A stretch of DNA of 64,000 nucleotides from Chitinophaga oryzae (lineage in GTDB: Bacteria > Bacteroidota > Bacteroidia > Chitinophagales > Chitinophagaceae): the NCBI RefSeq assembly GCF_012516375.2, contig NZ_CP051204.2:7068001-7132000 (forward strand). Reading direction: 5' to 3'. Each line of letters opens with the position of its first letter. The stretch's first letter is position 1. The notes beneath the pieces are model-generated. The model did not search any database and was not told where the DNA came from. It worked only from the letters and a program-made list of their open reading frames with translations. Positions 8,516 to 16,151 of this stretch are shown here, in pieces. The translations under genes and the position numbers were made by a program.

Positions 8516-8719
8516 TTAACAAAAAACCGGAGAGCCGTTGGCGTTAGGGCGCGGCGGCCAGCGGGAAGGCATGCGGGAGGTTGTCCGGAGAGGCCCGCGA
8601 TGGGTTGTCCCGGGAGGCCCGGCGGGTACATAGCTGCTGCCAGGGGGAGGCCCGGCCGACGAGCTGTTGCCCGGACGCTGCCAGCGTGTGGGCGGCGGTC
8701 CGGTCGTCGCAGGGCAACG
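8516..8719 (-). other. GC-rich stretch, open in frame beyond the oxidoreductase stop
   Basis: This stretch is much richer in G and C than its surroundings and contains degenerate copies of ggaggcccg. Read on the minus strand in the frame of the preceding gene it stays open for 67 codons after the TGA, up to TAA at 8516-8518, and encodes a Pro/Gly/Arg/Thr-rich low-complexity tail. No start codon context supports a separate gene. It may be a decayed 3' end of the oxidoreductase or non-coding GC-rich spacer. Confidence 0.35.
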
Positions 8720-9856
8720 TCACTGCAGCGCCATGGCCGCTATTTTATCTCCTATGAGCGACCCTATTGCCACGCCCATACCGCCCATGCGGACCCCGAG
8801 AATAATATTCCCGGAATGGGCGCGCACGATCGGTTGTTTGGTGCTGCCGAAGGCCATAATGCCGGTCCACCGGTCGGCGATGGTAAAAGGCCGCCCGGGG
8901 AGTATCAGGTGGCGCAGCATTTCCTCCAGTTCGTGCTGGATACGGTCGTTGTAGCGGAACTCGGTGGAGGTTTCGCCGGAAAAATCCAGTTGGCGCCCGC
9001 CACCGAGCAGTACGCGGCCATCGAGCTCACGGAAATAGAAATAACCTTCTTCCAGGTGGAAAATGCCTTTAAAAGGCAGGCCTGGGATAGGCCCGGTGAT
9101 GAGCACCTGTCCCCTTCCCGGGGTGACTTCCAGCTCCGGCAACAGCTGCCGGGTAAAAGCATTGGTACATACCAGCAGCTTCCGGGCACGGAACACCACT
9201 TCTTCTTTCAGGAGGTGATGGGTGACCATCACATTCACCCCGGAGCGCAGGTCTTCAATGCGGGTAACAGGGCAGCCGGTTTTTATCTCCACCCCCATGG
9301 CGATCGTTTTATCGATGAGTGCACGCATCATTTTCCCGGTATGCAGTTCCCCTTCATGATTATTGCTGACCATGGCCTTTACATGGCCCGGTGCAAATCC
9401 GAATGGCGCAATTTTATGAGTGGCCAGGGAGAAAGCGGGCGTTTCGCCGAGTATGCCGGCCAGCATACGGTTGACCTCGTCCAACTGATGGAGTGCCCAT
9501 TCTTCCCGGGCGCCGATCAGTTCATAGCTTCCGTTTTCCCGGTAGCCGATCCGGTCGTCGCCGAGGCGACGGCGGAGCAGTTGCAGGCCGGCCCGCCGCA
9601 TAGCCACCAGCTCCAGCACCGCTTCTGCGGGCATGGTCTGCAGGTCGGCCAGTATTTCGGTCAGGCTGCCGATACAGGCGAAGCCGGCATTTTTGGTGCT
9701 GGCCCCGGTAGGCAGCACCTCTCTTTCCAGCACCAGCACCCGGGCGGCTGGCTCCCGTTCCCGCAGGCTGATGGCCGCAGAGAGGCCTACGATGCCGCTT
9801 CCGGCGATGATATAGTCGTACTGAAGCAGGCTTTGCTTCTCCCAATAGCTTAACAT
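8720..9856 (-). CDS. FAD-dependent oxidoreductase (D-amino-acid oxidase/DAO fold)
   Basis: A 378-residue flavoprotein with an N-terminal dinucleotide-binding motif (YDYIIAGSGIVGLSAAISL, residues about 13-31) and the following VLVLERE that binds the adenosine ribose. GASTKNAGFACIG matches the FAD-contacting segment of glycine/D-amino-acid oxidase-like proteins. The C-terminal GSTKQPIVRAHSGNIILGVRMGGMG is the second FAD contact. It has no signal peptide and is likely a soluble oxidase or dehydrogenase of an amine or 2-hydroxy acid; the substrate cannot be read from the sequence. It is divergent from the alcohol dehydrogenase gene, 88 bp away, with no obvious pathway link. A GC-rich in-frame stretch follows its stop codon. 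Confidence 0.8.
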   Translation of the reverse strand: MLSYWEKQSLLQYDYIIAGSGIVGLSAAISLREREPAARVLVLEREVLPTGASTKNAGFACIGSLTEILADLQTMPAEAVLELVAMRRAGLQLLRRRLGDDRIGYRENGSYELIGAREEWALHQLDEVNRMLAGILGETPAFSLATHKIAPFGFAPGHVKAMVSNNHEGELHTGKMMRALIDKTIAMGVEIKTGCPVTRIEDLRSGVNVMVTHHLLKEEVVFRARKLLVCTNAFTRQLLPELEVTPGRGQVLITGPIPGLPFKGIFHLEEGYFYFRELDGRVLLGGGRQLDFSGETSTEFRYNDRIQHELEEMLRHLILPGRPFTIADRWTGIMAFGSTKQPIVRAHSGNIILGVRMGGMGVAIGSLIGDKIAAMALQ

Positions 9857-9944
9857 CCTACTAAGTTAATCAATTGGCAACAGGATCGCAGTCAGCGTAA
9901 AACTGTTTAAAAATCAGTAGTTTCGGAATCCAAAATCAACGACC

Positions 9945-10994
9945 ATGATTGATACCCAAGCTTATGCAGCACAAAGTGCTACTTCGCCTCTCGGTCCGTG
10001 GAACTTTCAGCGGAGAGAGGTCGGTCCCCACGATGTACAGATTGAAATCCTTTATTGTGGCGTATGTCATTCAGATATTCACCAGGTACGGGATGAATGG
10101 GGCGGTTCCGTGTACCCGATGGTGCCCGGCCATGAGATCGTGGGCCGTATCGTGAAAACAGGCGACCATGTCACCAAATTCAAGGTAGGCGACCTGGCGG
10201 GCATCGGCTGTTTTGTGGATTCCTGCCGGGAATGTACCCCCTGCCGGGCCGGAGAAGAACAATACTGCGAGAAAGGCAACGCCAGCACTTACAACGGCAC
10301 CGAGATGGACCGTAAAACGCTGACCTACGGCGGCTATTCCACGCAGATCGTGACAGATGAAAAATATACGTTAAAAATTTCTGACAAGCTGCCCCTCGAA
10401 GGTGTAGCACCGCTGCTCTGCGCCGGTATCACTACCTACTCCCCGCTGCGTCACTGGAAAGTAGGCAAAGGGCATAAGGTAGGCGTACTCGGGCTGGGCG
10501 GCCTCGGGCATATGGCAGTTAAACTGGCCCATTCCATGGGCGCCGAAGTGACCATGCTGAGCACCTCTCCTTCCAAAGAGGCAGACGCCAAAAAGCTGGG
10601 AGCACATCACTTCGCCCTGATCAAAGACAAGGAGCAGATGAAAAGCCTGCGCAACACTTTTGACTTCATCATCAATACCGTATCCGCCCCGCACGACTAT
10701 AACCAGTTCCTTCGGCTGCTGACGCTCGACGGCGTGATGATCTGTCTGGGCATACCGCCGGAGCCTTCCACTGTGCCCGCATTCAACCTTATTATGGGGC
10801 GCCGCAGTATCGCCGGTTCGCTGATAGGCGGTATCCGGGAAACACAGGAGATGCTGGACTACTGCGCCGAGCATAATATTGTCAGTGATGTGGAAGTTAT
10901 TGATATCAAAGATATCAATACTGCGTATGACCGTATGATGAAAGGTGATGTGAAATATCGTTTTGTGATAGATATCGCTAGTCTGAGAAAATAA
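9945..10994 (+). CDS. Zinc-dependent NAD(P) alcohol dehydrogenase (YahK/CAD type)
   Basis: A 349-residue medium-chain dehydrogenase of the cinnamyl-alcohol-dehydrogenase branch, which includes the NADPH-dependent aldehyde reductase YahK. The catalytic-zinc ligands lie in YCGVCHSDIHQ and PGHEIVG. The structural-zinc cysteines are in CRECTPCRAGEEQYC. The Rossmann motif is GVLGLGGLGHMAVKLAHSMGAE, followed by SPSKEADAKKLGA. It probably reduces a broad range of aldehydes in the cytoplasm. It is a single-gene unit: the divergent FAD oxidoreductase is upstream, and a strong terminator follows 20 nt after its stop. Confidence 0.9.
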   Translation: MIDTQAYAAQSATSPLGPWNFQRREVGPHDVQIEILYCGVCHSDIHQVRDEWGGSVYPMVPGHEIVGRIVKTGDHVTKFKVGDLAGIGCFVDSCRECTPCRAGEEQYCEKGNASTYNGTEMDRKTLTYGGYSTQIVTDEKYTLKISDKLPLEGVAPLLCAGITTYSPLRHWKVGKGHKVGVLGLGGLGHMAVKLAHSMGAEVTMLSTSPSKEADAKKLGAHHFALIKDKEQMKSLRNTFDFIINTVSAPHDYNQFLRLLTLDGVMICLGIPPEPSTVPAFNLIMGRRSIAGSLIGGIRETQEMLDYCAEHNIVSDVEVIDIKDINTAYDRMMKGDVKYRFVIDIASLRK

Positions 10995-11014
10995 CCGTTT
11001 TACGAAATTATCCT

Positions 11015-11049
11015 GATAAAGGCAGGCGGGCGCCTGCCTTTATCTTTTT
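11015..11049 (+). terminator. Terminator of the alcohol dehydrogenase gene
   Basis: gataaaggcagg (11015-11026) pairs perfectly with cctgcctttatc (11033-11044) around a 6-nt loop and is followed by ttttt. It begins 20 nt after the stop codon. Confidence 0.9.
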
Positions 11050-11271
11050 CAGGCGCCACAGGATTGATCGGACTGCAAACATACCGCAGAGATCTTAAAA
11101 CGCAGATGCAATGCTGGCCTACAGTACTTCCTGTCCACATGAAAAGATCATTTTATTCTTTTTCAACCCCGCATTGTTCCTATATTTAATTATCATTTCC
11201 GATTGTTAATACCCGGCCCCAGGCTTTGTAAACCATATCTAATGCTTATCAGCAGCCAACACTTCACCCCG

Positions 11272-11525
11272 GTGTGGATAGGTAAGATTGATATTTATGG
11301 GCAGGTTCAGTCATCACAAGCAGACAAGTCCTTTGAGCCTTTCCGGTACGCAGGACACACGAAGATGCCGAAACAGGACTTGCTTACAACCGTTTCCGAT
11401 ATTACGACGCCTCTACAGGCGTATACATCAGTCAGGACCCACTTGGACCGGAAGGAGAGAATCTAAATTTTTACACATCTGTACGAGACAGCAAGGAGAT
11501 AGAGGTGATTTTATTAAATTTATAG
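11272..11525 (+). pseudogene. Degraded Rhs-family C-terminal core fragment
   Basis: Two adjacent frames together encode the conserved end of an Rhs core. From 11272 one reads VWIGKIDIYGQVQ, then [11 protein letters not shown]. From 11361, one frame back, one reads [20 protein letters not shown] and then [21 protein letters not shown], ending at TAG 11523-11525. The intact family reads FRYAG(Q/H)YEDxETGL, so one base is missing near 11357-11360. The long YD-repeat barrel upstream is absent and the polymorphic toxin domain that should follow the core is almost entirely gone. This is a remnant of a contact-dependent toxin gene. It sits in A/T-richer DNA than its neighbours and directly precedes small genes that may be its immunity genes. 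Confidence 0.8.
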
Positions 11526-11598
11526 AAGGAGACTTCGAAATTCCGAAAAAAAATCTTCTCAGACATGGGGTAACACCTTGCAGATAAATTTCAAATTT

Positions 11599-11940
11599 AT
11601 GATCACAGGAATCGACTACATTTTATATACCCGAAATAAACAAGATGTTTTTATTCAGAAAATGAAAGATTCGCTCCCATTTTGGGACAACTCCTATTAT
11701 GTAATAGATACAGAAGACGAAACAACTGACATTTTTGTTGCGAAAGACGAAAAGATGTTTCAACTTATGGATGAAAAAGGGTATTATACAACAAGAGGCT
11801 CCGGCGAAGGTCCTTTTTTAGTCATGTTCAACAGCAAGTATGCTCCCGATCGCAATAGGGTAACATTGGTTCTCCCTAAAGAAATTGACAAATCAAAATT
11901 TTCCCGACAAGTCTTTAACTGGATTAAATCCATTCTTTAA
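11599..11940 (+). CDS. Small protein of unknown function; possible orphan Rhs immunity protein
   Basis: A 113-residue soluble, acidic protein (MITGIDYILYTRNKQDVF at the N-terminus). A TTG 21 nt upstream would extend it, but ATG at 11599 is preferred. No domain is recognised. It starts 74 nt after the Rhs core remnant. Another frame just before it ends with [18 protein letters not shown] and TAA at 11585-11587, which looks like a surviving toxin tail. In Rhs loci the gene right after the toxin tip normally encodes the cognate immunity protein, and this gene sits exactly there, with the low GC content typical of such genes. Function is inferred from position only. Confidence 0.55.
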   Translation: MITGIDYILYTRNKQDVFIQKMKDSLPFWDNSYYVIDTEDETTDIFVAKDEKMFQLMDEKGYYTTRGSGEGPFLVMFNSKYAPDRNRVTLVLPKEIDKSKFSRQVFNWIKSIL

Positions 11941-11948
11941 ATTCTGCC

Positions 11949-12206
11949 ATGTTAGCTGAAGCAATGAACACCTACAATATTGCCTTGTATACCATCAAGG
12001 AAAAAGGCTATTCCATAAAGCTGGAACCGGATGATGCGAAGGAAGAAATTATTTCATGGCTGGCCATCAAAGAAGACGTGACCATTTCCGCCTTCAATCC
12101 TTTGTCATTACTGGCGCTCGTTGTCGTAAACGAACAATATGGCAAAGATTGGAAACAAGTAAAAACAGGGAATTTATACGATGAAATACTGGATCAGGAA
12201 GACTGA
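11949..12206 (+). CDS. Small acidic protein of unknown function in Rhs remnant region
   Basis: An 85-residue protein beginning MLAEAMNTYNIALYTIKEKG and ending in an acidic LYDEILDQED, with no signal peptide or membrane segment. It starts 8 nt after the preceding small gene, so the two are translated from one transcript. I recognise no family. The middle (FNPLSLLALVVVNEQYGKDW) is hydrophobic enough for a buried helix but too short and mixed for a membrane span. Its position after an Rhs remnant and a putative immunity gene suggests a second immunity-like or orphan accessory gene; this is inference. Confidence 0.5.
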   Translation: MLAEAMNTYNIALYTIKEKGYSIKLEPDDAKEEIISWLAIKEDVTISAFNPLSLLALVVVNEQYGKDWKQVKTGNLYDEILDQED

Positions 12207-12318
12207 TCTGACAGCAGTGAATGCTATCATGTAAAATTAGGAGTATTCAACCGGCTAAAGTCCGTGCTGTAAGCAGCACTATTAAACTGATTCACACAAG
12301 AAGATCACCGCACCAACC

Positions 12319-12921
12319 ATGGCACTACAAACTGACGTTTTACACGCACTAAAAGACAAATTGCTCAACTGGCAGCACCTCACTGAACCGGAACTGGAAA
12401 CATCTGTCCGGGAATTTGAAAAAATACCACGCGCGGAAGTGTCCACCTTTTATACCCCGGTATTATCCAACAATGACCTGGGAGCCATATTGGTGGCTAT
12501 CGGCAGGCAATTCCCGGAAAACACCAAACTACAGGTCAATGTAGTGTCCGCATTAGGTAATATGGTATGGCGGTATGGGCTTACCCCCACAGATGCCATG
12601 TTCGACTACCTGGTCGCCACCGTTGATAACAGGAAGGTCAACTTTTATGTGGCGTTGCATATCCGTGTTTTTCCACAGTACCAGACATGGGACAGGAAGT
12701 GGGAATATCTTTTGTCGGTGCCGGACATTGCGCCCCGAAAAAAGGCTTTTGTCGTTTTTTACGACACGGTAAAACAGCAGCTGGAGAAACGGGATATGAT
12801 GCCGCTGGCAGTGAAGCAGGTAATTATCAAAAAAATCCAGGCCCAGCTGCAGGATGAAAACCTGCATCCTTATCTGAAAGACGACTACCTGGCCACCATA
12901 CACGCAATAGTGGAGCAATAA
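12319..12921 (+). CDS. Helical protein of unknown function
   Basis: A 200-residue soluble protein predicted to be almost entirely alpha-helical. It begins MALQTDVLHALKDKLLNWQ and carries a central VNVVSALGNMVWRYGLTPTDAMFDYL. Helical pairs of similar spacing (residues about 20-55, 60-100, 105-140) suggest a HEAT-like repeat, but no family is recognised. Codon and base composition match the chromosomal average better than the two small genes upstream. It is preceded by a 112-nt gap with no clear promoter and is followed by the convergent end of the ilv operon. It may belong to the Rhs remnant locus or be unrelated. Confidence 0.5.
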   Translation: MALQTDVLHALKDKLLNWQHLTEPELETSVREFEKIPRAEVSTFYTPVLSNNDLGAILVAIGRQFPENTKLQVNVVSALGNMVWRYGLTPTDAMFDYLVATVDNRKVNFYVALHIRVFPQYQTWDRKWEYLLSVPDIAPRKKAFVVFYDTVKQQLEKRDMMPLAVKQVIIKKIQAQLQDENLHPYLKDDYLATIHAIVEQ

Positions 12922-12983
12922 AAAAGCCCGCTCATAAAAATGACCAGGCATGTATTACTCTTAAAACAACTATTTGTCAAACG

Positions 12984-14243
12984 CTAAACCAGATAACCAA
13001 ACAGGTTATCGTCTTTATTCAATTCGGTAAATTGGAAATTATATTTCCGGAAATTGGCGATGAGGGTATCATAATCCTCCCTGCATTTCAGCTCTATGCC
13101 GACCAATGCGGGGCCTGTTTCCTTATTATGTTTCTGAATAAATTCAAAGCGGGTGATATCGTCGTTGGGGCCGAGAATATGGTTCAGGAATTCCCTGAGT
13201 GCGCCCGGACGTTGTGCAAAGCGGACGATAAAGTAGTGTTTCAGCCCTTCGTAGAGGAGTGAGCGTTCCTTTATTTCCTGCATACGGTCGATATCGTTAT
13301 TGCTGCCGCTGATGATGCAGACCACTTTTTTCCCTTTGATTTCTTCCGCGTGGTCCTGAAGGGCGGTGATAGAGAGCGCGCCGGCAGGTTCTACCACGAT
13401 AGCGTCTTCATTATACAGCTTGAGGATGGTGGAGCATACCATGCCTTCCGGAACGAGGTGCATTTTATCCAGCACTTCGCGGCATACTTCGTAGTTGAGC
13501 GCCCCTACTCTTTTCACAGCGGCGCCGTCCACGAAACGTTCGATTTCATCCAGGGTTACCGGGCCGCCGTTTTCGAAAGCGCGCGTCATAGAAGGAGCGC
13601 CTTCCGGTTCTACGCCGATAATGCGGGTTTTAGGGCTATAGGTTTTGAAGTAGGTGCCTGCGCCTGCGGCGAGGCCGCCACCTCCTACGGGTACAAATAA
13701 ATAATCGATGTTGTTCTGGTCTTCCAGAATTTCTACGGCCACGGTGCCTTGTCCTTCCACGATTTTAGCATTATCGAAGGGGGGAATGAAGGTCATGCCG
13801 CTGGCGGCGGTGAAGGCCTGAGCTTCGGCGGAGCAGTCATCGAAGGTGTCGCCGGTGAGGCGTATTTCGATGTTATCGCCGCCGAACATATTGACCTGAT
13901 TTACTTTTTGCTTTGGTGTGATGATCGGCATGAAAACCACGCCTTTGATGTTCATGGCTTTACAGGCATAGGCAAAACCCTGTGCATGGTTACCGGCGCT
14001 GGCGCAGGTAACGCCTTTAGCCAGCAGATCGGCAGGCAGGCTGCTGATCAGATTATAGGCGCCGCGGAGTTTGTAGGAGCGTACAATCTGCATATCCTCT
14101 CTTTTCAGATATACATCACAGTTATAGCGACGGGAGAGCGTAGCGCTATAAGTCAACGGGGTGCGGTTCACCACAGGCTTCAATTTCACCGACGCATCGA
14201 GGATATTGAGCGGGCTAACGCCAGATATTACATTAGAGGACAT
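12984..14243 (-). CDS. ilvA: Threonine ammonia-lyase (biosynthetic)
   Basis: A 419-residue PLP enzyme that deaminates L-threonine to 2-oxobutanoate, the entry step of isoleucine synthesis. The PLP lysine is Lys58 in EDMQIVRSYKLRGAYN. The substrate loop is CASAGNHAQGFAYAC, and the glycine-rich phosphate cup is VPVGGGGLAAG. After about residue 325 comes a single ACT-like regulatory domain (HYFIVRFAQRPGALREFLNH), so feedback control by isoleucine or valine is expected. The length matches the short IlvA form with one regulatory domain, not the longer enterobacterial form. It is the last gene of the ilv operon, separated from ilvC by a long palindromic repeat that could lower its expression relative to upstream genes. 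Confidence 0.95.
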   Translation of the reverse strand: MSSNVISGVSPLNILDASVKLKPVVNRTPLTYSATLSRRYNCDVYLKREDMQIVRSYKLRGAYNLISSLPADLLAKGVTCASAGNHAQGFAYACKAMNIKGVVFMPIITPKQKVNQVNMFGGDNIEIRLTGDTFDDCSAEAQAFTAASGMTFIPPFDNAKIVEGQGTVAVEILEDQNNIDYLFVPVGGGGLAAGAGTYFKTYSPKTRIIGVEPEGAPSMTRAFENGGPVTLDEIERFVDGAAVKRVGALNYEVCREVLDKMHLVPEGMVCSTILKLYNEDAIVVEPAGALSITALQDHAEEIKGKKVVCIISGSNNDIDRMQEIKERSLLYEGLKHYFIVRFAQRPGALREFLNHILGPNDDITRFEFIQKHNKETGPALVGIELKCREDYDTLIANFRKYNFQFTELNKDDNLFGYLV

Positions 14244-14260
14244 ATTAGAATCTATTTGTA

Positions 14261-14367
14261 GATTTTTTGATTTTCGATTTTTTGATTTTGTGGTTTGTCA
14301 ACCAAGATTAGACCCTGGTTACCACTCCACAAAATCAAAAAATCAAAAAATCGAAAATCAAAAAATC
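14261..14367. repeat. Inverted-repeat element of the GATTTTTTGATTT family, ilvC-ilvA gap
   Basis: The left arm (14261-14293) runs gattttttgattttcgattt and on to gtgg. The right arm (14327-14367) is its reverse complement with one extra aaaaaatc unit. The loop is unrelated to those of the other copies. The right arm ends 2 nt before the ilvC stop codon (14370-14372). Confidence 0.85.
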
Positions 14368-14369
14368 AA

Positions 14370-15413
14370 TTATGCGTTCGGTCTCAGCTTACGAACAGCT
14401 GCACCGGCCTGCCACATTTCGCTTTCGCGCAGTTCTTTCAGTTCTTCGTTCAGTTTCTCGCGGTAATCCGGAGTGCTGTTGGAAGCGATAGAGCGGGCAG
14501 CTTCTTTACCGGCGGCTACGCTGGCGTACAGCTCGTCAAATACAGGCTGGGTAGCGTCTTTAAACTTCTTCCACCAGTCGAGCGCACCACGCTGAGCGGT
14601 AGTAGAGCAGTTAGCGTACATCCAGTCCATCCCGTTTTCAGCAACGAGCGGCATGAGAGACTGTGTCAGTTCTTCAACAGTTTCGTTGAATGCTTCAGAC
14701 GGAGAGTGACCGTTTCTGCGCAGTGTTTCGTATTGAGCGGCGAAGATACCCTGGATACAACCCATCAGTGAACCACGTTCGCCGGTGAGGTCGGAGAATA
14801 CTTCTTTTTTGAAGTCTGTTTCGAACAGGTAACCGGAGCCTACGCCGATACCCAGTGCTACTACGCGTTCTTTAGCACGGCCGGTAGCGTCCTGGAAGAT
14901 AGCGTAGCTGGAGTTCAGGCCCTGACCAGCCAGGAACAGGCGGCGCAGGGAGGTACCGGAACCTTTGGGGGCTACCAGGATCACGTCTACGTCAGCAGGC
15001 GGTATAATACCGGTTTGTTCTTTATAGGTGATACCAAATCCATGGGAGAAGTACAGTGCTTTACCAGGAGTCAGGTGTTGTTTCAGGGTAGGCCACAGGG
15101 TGATCTGCCCAGCGTCGGACAACAGGAACTGAATGATGGTACCTTTGGCAGCTGCTTCTTCGATATCGAATAAAGTTTCGCCCGGAACCCAGCCATCAGC
15201 GACTGCTTTATCCCATGTTTTGGAATTTTTACGCTGACCTACGATAACGTTGAAGCCGTTATCTTTCAGGTTCAGTGCCTGGCCGGGGCCTTGTACACCA
15301 TAGCCGATAACAGCGATGACTTCGTTTTTCAGGACTTCCCTTGCTTTTTCCATTGGGAATTCTTCCCTGGTTACTACTTCTTCGAGTACACCTCCAAAAT
15401 TGATGGTTGCCAT
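14370..15413 (-). CDS. ilvC: Ketol-acid reductoisomerase (NADP+)
   Basis: A 347-residue class I ketol-acid reductoisomerase. It isomerises and reduces 2-acetolactate or 2-aceto-2-hydroxybutanoate with NADPH and Mg2+, the second common step of valine and isoleucine synthesis. The Rossmann motif is VIAVIGYGVQGPGQALNL (residues about 32-49), followed by IVGQRKNSKTW, whose Arg and Ser favour NADPH. VAPKGSGTSLRR and a C-terminal metal-binding domain with FSDLTGERGSLMGCIQG complete the fold. The gene is between ilvN and ilvA in the minus-strand operon. TAGCT repeats precede it and a long palindrome follows directly after its stop. Confidence 0.97.
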   Translation of the reverse strand: MATINFGGVLEEVVTREEFPMEKAREVLKNEVIAVIGYGVQGPGQALNLKDNGFNVIVGQRKNSKTWDKAVADGWVPGETLFDIEEAAAKGTIIQFLLSDAGQITLWPTLKQHLTPGKALYFSHGFGITYKEQTGIIPPADVDVILVAPKGSGTSLRRLFLAGQGLNSSYAIFQDATGRAKERVVALGIGVGSGYLFETDFKKEVFSDLTGERGSLMGCIQGIFAAQYETLRRNGHSPSEAFNETVEELTQSLMPLVAENGMDWMYANCSTTAQRGALDWWKKFKDATQPVFDELYASVAAGKEAARSIASNSTPDYREKLNEELKELRESEMWQAGAAVRKLRPNA

Positions 15414-15422
15414 GTTTTGTGA

Positions 15423-15470
15423 TTTTAGCTTTTAGCTACTAGCCATTAGCTATTAGCTGTAAATTTTAAG
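15423..15470. repeat. TAGCTTT-type repeat, ilvN-ilvC gap
   Basis: Clustered copies of TTAGCT and TTTTAGC (ttttagcttttagctac, then cattagctattagctg) occupy the 99-nt gap between ilvN and ilvC. A related cluster lies in the ilvE-ilvD gap. Confidence 0.6.
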
Positions 15471-15512
15471 TAAATGTGAATAAAGGCTTGTTTATGTTGC
15501 GGCTCCCGGCGC

Positions 15513-16043
15513 TTACGCTTCCGATGAGGCCTGCAGTTCTTTCAGGTGGTCGTGGAAACGGCGGCTCCATTTTACAATGGCCACCCTTCCGCTTTTGGAA
15601 TATTCTATCAGACCATAGGGCTCCAGCTTTTTGATGAAGGCTGTCAGCTCCTGCTGGTGACCGGTTTTTTCGATCACGAAATAGTCTGCCGTGATCGTCA
15701 GGATGCGCGCCTGGTTTTCACGGATCAGCCGTTCGATATCGCCGGACTCCAGCGACTTGGTGGAAATCTTATACAATGCCAGTTCCTGGTACACCACTTC
15801 ATCTTCCTCGTGTACAAAGGCACGGTGAATTTCAATCAGTCTTTCGATCTGACCGACCACCTTATCCAGTTTTTCACGTGTAGACATCACCGTTATGATA
15901 AACTTATACACGCCGGGGATCTCTGTTTCAGCAGTTGTCAGGCTGGTGATATTGATCCCTCTGCGGGTAAATATAATAGTGATACGGTTGGTAATACCTA
16001 TACGGTCTTCCGTATAAACCGTGACTGTATATTCTTTTTGCAT
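15513..16043 (-). CDS. ilvN: Acetolactate synthase small (regulatory) subunit
   Basis: A 176-residue regulatory subunit that binds the large subunit IlvB, raises its activity and confers valine feedback inhibition. The N-terminal ACT domain is clear (YTVTVYTEDRIGITNRITI, then FTRRGINITSLTTAETE). A second ACT-like half follows (LALYKISTKSLESGDIERL, ILTITADYFVIEKTGHQQEL). The frame is open 21 codons further upstream to an ATG at 16106, but the MQKEYTVTVY start at 16043 puts the ACT domain where the family has it. The gene lies between ilvB and ilvC in the operon. Confidence 0.93.
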   Translation of the reverse strand: MQKEYTVTVYTEDRIGITNRITIIFTRRGINITSLTTAETEIPGVYKFIITVMSTREKLDKVVGQIERLIEIHRAFVHEEDEVVYQELALYKISTKSLESGDIERLIRENQARILTITADYFVIEKTGHQQELTAFIKKLEPYGLIEYSKSGRVAIVKWSRRFHDHLKELQASSEA

Positions 16044-16151
16044 AAAAACAGCTTGGGCATCCTCCCTCCTTTTTACGGCGTTTTGACCGGTGAAAAAGAG
16101 AGGCATTTCTTGTAAAAAAATTATTTACTTGTCTGTTATAACCGGGTGGTG

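Noticed and set aside
8600..9853. 417-codon plus-strand frame opposite the FAD oxidoreductase
   Set aside because: It is a mirror frame of a clear FAD-binding gene, shows no family motif and is compositionally low-complexity at its start.
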